A stretch of DNA of 64,000 nucleotides from Flavobacteriales bacterium. GTDB lineage: Bacteria; Bacteroidota; Bacteroidia; Flavobacteriales_E; Vicingaceae. The translations under genes were made by a program, and so were the position numbers. The notes beneath the pieces were generated by a model that did not search any database, was not told the DNA's origin, and worked only from the letters and a program-made list of their open reading frames with translations. The stretch's first letter is position 1. Each line of letters opens with the position of its first letter. Of this stretch, positions 59,501 to 64,000 are shown one piece after another. Location of the stretch: contig JABWCF010000005.1 in assembly GCA_013359255.1 (NCBI GenBank), positions 62,001-126,000 of the forward strand, written 5' to 3'.

Positions 59501-61180
59501 GGGTGGTGTACCTCCCGATGGGTTTACAGTGGCTGTTCCGTTAGTTCCTCCCGCACACGAAATAGGGGTAGATGAGGCCGAAAGAGAGATAGCACTTGGT
59601 TGTGAAATGCTTACAATTCCGATTTTGGTGCACCCATTGTTATTATCGGTAACAGTTACCGAATAAGAGCCGGCACTTAAACCGGTAGCGGTTTGTGTGG
59701 TTTGCAAAGGATTAGTATTCCAAAGATAGGAATAGTTACCAGAACCTCCTGATACGTTAACCGTTGCGGTACCATCGTTTCCGCCAAAACAACTAACACT
59801 TGTGGTTGTAAATGTTGTAGAAAGCAGGTTTGAAAAATTAGGCACAAATACACTATCTAATTTATTGCAACCATTTTGGTCGGTAATAGTAACAAGGTAA
59901 GTGGTATTTCCATTTAGATTAGTAGCTGTTTGAGTAGTTTGAGTAGGAAAAGTGTTCCAGTTGTATAAGTATCCGGGTACACCTCCGCTAGGGTTTGCTG
60001 TTGCTGTTCCATCGTTTCCGGGTGTGCAGGAAGAAGTGGTGGAGTTAAAGGAAACCGAAATAGCAGAAGGTTCATTTACGGTGGCACTTAGTTGAGAAGA
60101 GCAGCCATTGTTTCCGGTTACTGTTACGGTATACGCTCCGCCCGATAGATTAAAGGCTGTATCGTTTGTTTGAACGGGGTTTGTATTCCATAAATAGGTG
60201 TAATTTCCACCTGCTCCGGTAGCCGAAACAGATACAAATCCGGTATTCGCTCCATTACACAAAACATGGCCCAGCCCGCTAAGAGAGAGTTGAGGTTTAT
60301 CGTTTACGGTAATGGAAATGCTATCGATGTGTTGTGAATGGCAAACTCCTTTTGCCGTAAGAAAGGTTTTCCACGTTCCGGCAGAGGTGTAGTTTACCAC
60401 CTGATTTGTATTTGTTGAAATAGATGGGTTTCCAGCCGAAAATTGCCACCCGTAATTTTGTGCGTTTTGTGAAGCTCCGGCAGAGAAGAATACATTTTGT
60501 CCCTGACAAATAGAAATAGGGCTTGCTGTAATACTTGCATGAGCCGGAATATTCGTCATGTAAGGAGAAATAAATAGCGATAAAGTGGAAATACTATAGG
60601 CGGAAGAAAAGCTTTGCCATATGTTATTGCTTCCCTCTGTCCATGCCGAGTTTTGAAAAGAATTACCTGGGCTGTTTGAAACGATACCTAATGTATCGCC
60701 ATTTCCAAAATTTAACATGGTTGCACCAAAATAAAAGGAGGGAGTAATGGCTACCGAAGAAGGAAAAATAATTTCAAAAAAGCCTCCTCCATTTGGATAA
60801 GCATTATTCGTAATATTAGCATCTAAATCGGCCAAAGGAACACTTACAACTGCTAAAACATTACCTGGTTTGCCTCCGTTTCCGGTATTATCCCATATTT
60901 TAAACTGAACAAAAGCATTATTACCCCCATCTTTAATATGGCCAAAATAAATTCTTCCTCCGGTAACATGAGTAAGAGATCCAAATGAAGAAAAACGTTC
61001 GGCCACCGATTTATTTCCGGTACTATTATTTCCGGCCATGTAGCCCGAATTTGGAATTTGAAGGCTGATAAGAGATAATGTGCCAAAAGGCGGGTTGTTG
61101 AGGGTATCGCAAACGGCAAAAGCAGTAAAGTGAAAAAATAAGAGAAGCCCTGTGAGTAATGAAGAAAAAGTAAATTTCAT
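56564..61180 (-). CDS. giant secreted SprB-repeat protein with type B (gliding-motility-associated) T9SS sorting domain
   Basis: Signal peptide; PKD-like region; 15 SprB-like repeats; C-term NIPNAFTPNGDGTNEYWRIKG...VEVLNRWGSIIFSS...WDGRYNGKEVAPGVYYYII. Confidence 0.93.
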   Translation of the reverse strand: MKFTFSSLLTGLLLFFHFTAFAVCDTLNNPPFGTLSLISLQIPNSGYMAGNNSTGNKSVAERFSSFGSLTHVTGGRIYFGHIKDGGNNAFVQFKIWDNTGNGGKPGNVLAVVSVPLADLDANITNNAYPNGGGFFEIIFPSSVAITPSFYFGATMLNFGNGDTLGIVSNSPGNSFQNSAWTEGSNNIWQSFSSAYSISTLSLFISPYMTNIPAHASITASPISICQGQNVFFSAGASQNAQNYGWQFSAGNPSISTNTNQVVNYTSAGTWKTFLTAKGVCHSQHIDSISITVNDKPQLSLSGLGHVLCNGANTGFVSVSATGAGGNYTYLWNTNPVQTNDTAFNLSGGAYTVTVTGNNGCSSQLSATVNEPSAISVSFNSTTSSCTPGNDGTATANPSGGVPGYLYNWNTFPTQTTQTATNLNGNTTYLVTITDQNGCNKLDSVFVPNFSNLLSTTFTTTSVSCFGGNDGTATVNVSGGSGNYSYLWNTNPLQTTQTATGLSAGSYSVTVTDNNNGCTKIGIVSISQPSAISLSASSTPISCAGGTNGTATVNPSGGTPPYSYSWTSIPPQFTQTATNLPGGTYTCTVTDANGCVDLINATVNQPAPVSAFIISSSNPQCAMGLFNGQAVAGANGGTGNYNFTWNTNPVQINDTAFNIGPGTWKVYVTDQNNCIDSATVTLTAPGNQPNVSIVSKTNNVCFGGSSGTATTSASGGTPPYSYLWNTIPPQFGGVAVNLPAGTFKVTLSDINGCEDTAFVTISQGVQITATFNTTPENCGAGNGIATVFPSGGTPGYTYSWNTNPIQITQTAINLSQGTYTVTITDNVGCIANHSVNVWNTSGGITTTKMFTPVLCNGDSNGTATVTPSGGTPGYLYLWNTNPVQTTPTANNLKAGSYIVKTTDQAGCSVTDTISVSEPLPLNLNPNFQNTICAANNGMAIVEPTGGNGGYSFLWTPGNQTTSSINNLSAGLYKVVVTDANGCKDSTVITISQLNNSITSNTFIIDTVTCFGGNNGSAYAVPTNGTGPYAFTWNTVPSQSNDTAFNMPAGVFTVTILDVFGCVGVNTVTVHQAPEIILNINSINNSDSINCNGAASVVVNGGTPGYSYAWTPGGQNTSSIGNLCKGNYCVTVTDVNNCSKNICTFIQGPDPCNLSINLNTTDATCFGTNTGTALATTSGGTPPYTEIWKDLNGTPVNPNTLYAGLYTLLIIDDNGCTDSISFIISNPTSIIADVFITHNICFGGNTGTALITNIFGGTSPYTVSPSSPVNNLSAGNYSFTVTDSNGCQKSFPFIILQGIEISITSNSIPATCTLSDGVAFASASGGLPPYTYLWSDADSTQNNTLFDVKAGTYLVTVTDSNNCSNTASVTIPSISNITSKIETTPESCTGFFDGTATVAVTYGLAPYTFSWSNSVAEQSISGLKTGIYTVIIRDARGCIGKDTAHVALENNACINIPNAFTPNGDGTNEYWRIKGSEAYPNMQVEVLNRWGSIIFSSLNGYKVPWDGRYNGKEVAPGVYYYIINLGDGSNVLTGSVTIIR

Positions 61181-61346
61181 GATACTTAATAGTTTAAAAG
61201 AGGCATGAAATTACAAAAAACACTCTAAAAAGAAACACGTCCTTTTTATTCAACAGGTAAAAAGGGATTTCGATTAAGTGTAAGAAGTTAGAAAATAATT
61301 AGTTATTTACTTTTCAACAGTAATAATGAAAAGTATTAACAAATAG

Positions 61347-61700
61347 TTAATCGTGAATTTCTACTCCTTTTTTACAGCAATCGGGTAGTTTATAATGAGC
61401 CTTTTCATCTGCTTTTACTTCATCGGCATCGTACCCTGTTTGAGCTATTTTTTGTTTTAGGCTTTCCGTATTTGTTTTTTTAGGATTGTAGTAAATAGTA
61501 ATTACTTTCGTGTCTTTGTTTAAGGTTGCTTTTTTAACACCTTTTGCAAAGCCAATTTCTTTTTCAAGTCTTTCCTTGCACATACCGCAAACAGCCGATG
61601 TTTTGATTTCTATTTTTTCGGTTCCTTTAGGAGCATCTTGGCACTTTGTGTTTAGTTGAAAAGCGAAAAGAAAAACGGAGGCAATGATTAGTTTTTTCAT
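61347..61700 (-). CDS. heavy-metal-associated (HMA) domain periplasmic protein
   Basis: Signal peptide; SAVCGMCKERLEKEIGFAKGVKKATLNKDTKVITIYYNPKKT; C-term LPDCCKKG. Confidence 0.88.
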   Translation of the reverse strand: MKKLIIASVFLFAFQLNTKCQDAPKGTEKIEIKTSAVCGMCKERLEKEIGFAKGVKKATLNKDTKVITIYYNPKKTNTESLKQKIAQTGYDADEVKADEKAHYKLPDCCKKGVEIHD

Positions 61701-61718
61701 AGTTATTAAATTTAATGG

Positions 61719-63920
61719 TTATTTTATTTTAAATCGAATTCCTCCATAAACCATTCGGCCGTTTACAGGTGCCCACATCATAGAGGCATCAAAATAATTT
61801 CCGAAAGGATCATTGGGAGCTATTATAGCATTAGGTTGTATAAAGTTTAATAGGTTTTCTCCACCTAAATAGGTTTCTATGTGTTTAAAAATTTTGGTAA
61901 TTTGCAGGTGAGCCAATGTGTAAGGAATAGAATAATGGTTTCGTTTGTATACATTGGGGTTTGTGCTTGTATTGGGCAATCTGCTTTTTCCGAAGTAGTT
62001 GGCCGAAGCATCAAATTTCCATTTTTCGTTGAAAGTAGTGTACGAAAAACCTACTAAAATTCTATGCTTGGGTACTAATGGTTTAGCTTGTAAAATGCCA
62101 TTGTATGTGCTTTCTACAGAATAAAATTTATAGGCCATTTTTATTTCAAATTTTTCGAAAGCAAAAAAGTTTATTTCGGTTTGCGTGCTGTGCGAATACG
62201 AGGCTCCGTTTAAATTATAAAACCAAACCTGTTGCGGATGATAATCTAAATCTATCACTACCTGATTTAAAAAAGTAGTATAAAAATAGTCGGCTACAAA
62301 CGATGCTTCTCTTCCTAAAAAGGTAAACTTATGTAGCAGCGAACCTCCTGTATTTATAGCATCTTCCGGCATAATAGGTGTTTTTATAATTACATTTCTT
62401 GCACTGGCAAAAACGGAACTATTCTCAATAAAAAGGTTTGCTACTCTAAATCCTCTGCCTATGCTCATCCTTAAAATAGTTTCTTTCAGAATATTGTATT
62501 TAAGGTGTAAACGGGGAGTGAATCTAAAACCGAAAAGATTATGCCAGTCGGCTCTGATTCCGGCTACTACCGAAAATTTTATTTCATCGTTATAGGTATA
62601 TTCGGCAAAGGTTCCCGGCACCATTTCAGTTCGGTTAAACAGTGAGTCGTTATATTTTTCGTTGTATTCATCAAATACAAAACTTCCACCTAGTTTTAGG
62701 GTATGAAAGGTGTTTCCCAGCATGGACTGGTGAATAAGATTGGCATTTACATTTTGTTCAGTACCACTATACCTTCGATTACCAAAAAACATTTCTTGAC
62801 GGTGTATTTTTCCGTTTACAATGGTGCCAATGCTTTTATTAGGTTTGTTAGGAAATAAAAAACCGTTTTTTGTAAACGCTTCTGCCAGTTGGTTATTTAC
62901 TCCAATACCATAGGCATTTTGAAATTTTTGTTCTACGTTTTTGTTAAAATGGGTTTGACCGGAAATGCGGTCGTCCCACATTACTTTTATACCCGATTTC
63001 GATTCCCATTTTTCGGTATTTATATTCCAACGGTTAAATAAATTTAGTTGATTGCTGAAGGGCATATCATAAAAACCATCTTGGTTCATATCGGTTTTAG
63101 ATTGTACCGTATTGGCATGTAAAAAAAGCAGATTACTTATTTTTTTCGAAATTTTTTGTGCCAAATGAACATTGGCCTCGTAACGAGATTGGTGATTGGC
63201 GTACAGGTTTACAAATATTTTTTCATGTTCTTCGGGCTTTAAAAATTCAATATTTATTTGTCCGGCCATCGATTCGTACCCGTTTACAACAGAACCCGAA
63301 CCTTTGGTAATTTGCATGGATTCAACCCATGTGCCCGGCACAAAATTTAATCCATACGAAGATGATAAACCTCTTAAAAACGGCATATTTTCGAAAAGAA
63401 TTTGAGTGTAAATACCATCTAATCCAAGCATCTGAATTTTTTTTCCTCCCGAAACAGCATCGGTAACTGCCACGTCTACCGATGCATTGGTTTCAAAACT
63501 TTCGGAAAGATTGCAGCAGGCTGCTTTCTTTAATTCTTTTGAAGTAATATGCTCAATAGGAATTGCAGGTCTCATGCTCATGAAGGTTGATGATTGCTCT
63601 GCACTTACTTCTACTTCTTTCAGTAAAATGCTTTCTTCCAAATAAAAAATAACATCCTTGATTTGGTCATCATCGATACGAAGCGTATCATTTCTAAACC
63701 CCACAAAACTGGCAATTAATTGAGCGGGTAATTTTATTGCTTCCATTTCGAATTGCCCGTTGGCATTGGTGCTGGTACCTTTGTTTTCGTTTTTCCAGTA
63801 AACATTAGCTCCGGGTAAGGGTGTAAGATTTGTTTTAGACAATACTTTTCCTCGAATAATTTGAGCATTAATACTAGAAACAGAGAGTAGAAAAAAAATT
63901 AAATAACAAACAACTTTCAT
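61719..63920 (-). CDS. TonB-dependent receptor with N-terminal carboxypeptidase-regulatory-like domain
   Basis: IRGKVLSKTNLTPLPGANVYWKNENKGTSTNANGQFEM; plug KKAACCNLSESFETNASVDV...; C-term barrel VNGRMVYGGIRFKIK. Confidence 0.92.
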   Translation of the reverse strand: MKVVCYLIFFLLSVSSINAQIIRGKVLSKTNLTPLPGANVYWKNENKGTSTNANGQFEMEAIKLPAQLIASFVGFRNDTLRIDDDQIKDVIFYLEESILLKEVEVSAEQSSTFMSMRPAIPIEHITSKELKKAACCNLSESFETNASVDVAVTDAVSGGKKIQMLGLDGIYTQILFENMPFLRGLSSSYGLNFVPGTWVESMQITKGSGSVVNGYESMAGQINIEFLKPEEHEKIFVNLYANHQSRYEANVHLAQKISKKISNLLFLHANTVQSKTDMNQDGFYDMPFSNQLNLFNRWNINTEKWESKSGIKVMWDDRISGQTHFNKNVEQKFQNAYGIGVNNQLAEAFTKNGFLFPNKPNKSIGTIVNGKIHRQEMFFGNRRYSGTEQNVNANLIHQSMLGNTFHTLKLGGSFVFDEYNEKYNDSLFNRTEMVPGTFAEYTYNDEIKFSVVAGIRADWHNLFGFRFTPRLHLKYNILKETILRMSIGRGFRVANLFIENSSVFASARNVIIKTPIMPEDAINTGGSLLHKFTFLGREASFVADYFYTTFLNQVVIDLDYHPQQVWFYNLNGASYSHSTQTEINFFAFEKFEIKMAYKFYSVESTYNGILQAKPLVPKHRILVGFSYTTFNEKWKFDASANYFGKSRLPNTSTNPNVYKRNHYSIPYTLAHLQITKIFKHIETYLGGENLLNFIQPNAIIAPNDPFGNYFDASMMWAPVNGRMVYGGIRFKIK

Positions 63921-63931
63921 CTTAGGTGTTT

Positions 63932-63949
63932 TTAAAGTGAATACTTTAA
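63932..63949. promoter_or_regulatory. inverted repeat just upstream of TonB receptor start
   Basis: ttaaagt-gaat-actttaa, 7-bp arms, 11 nt upstream of ATG 63920 (minus strand). Confidence 0.4.
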
Positions 63950-64000
63950 CAAATAAAGGGCTATGGCCCTAAACACCAAAAATCAAATAAGAAGAGAAAG

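Noticed and set aside
56837-60300. Repeats in the SprB-like gene as CRISPR or DNA tandem repeat
   Set aside because: Period is ~230 nt and conservation is at protein level; units differ at DNA level and stay in frame.

Overview
This is a 64 kb low-GC chromosomal window from a Bacteroidota (Flavobacteriia/Sphingobacteriia-like) bacterium. It is mostly housekeeping and conserved-accessory genes; I saw no rRNA, tRNA, CRISPR array, prophage or IS element. Main blocks: partial bioF-bioD-bioA; an acyl-CoA carboxylase carboxyltransferase; thrS-infC-rpmI-rplT; MsbA-type ABC exporter; leucine dehydrogenase-like gene; nusB-DUF1573-yajC-ybbR-coaE; nnrDE; MoxR ATPase plus CoxE-like VWA protein; a large propeller sensor kinase; a dense tRNA-modification/translation neighbourhood (ttcA, mnmA, arfB, miaA, CCA transferase, tsaC); ribH; SpoIIE phosphatase with a 7TM-DISM sensor; xerD; aroQ; cmk-porQ; creD; mltG; phosphoglucomutase/mannomutase; rplS; a 1538-aa SprB-repeat type IX secretion substrate with its PorP/SprF partner; and a TonB-dependent receptor/HMA-domain pair. 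The strongest second-look items are: infC, which has no ATG/GTG/TTG in its N-terminal frame and appears to start at ATA behind a strong Shine-Dalgarno; an unlisted 52-aa Cys-rich small ORF upstream of the MoxR/VWA pair; a TonB receptor/HMA operon with Cys-Cys motifs in both proteins; a 15-unit SprB array with a Cys pair in every unit; a promoter overlapping a terminator-like hairpin ahead of thrS; several possibly leaderless promoters; and a REP-like palindrome near the SpoIIE gene. Family assignments come from motif recognition by eye; no searches were run.
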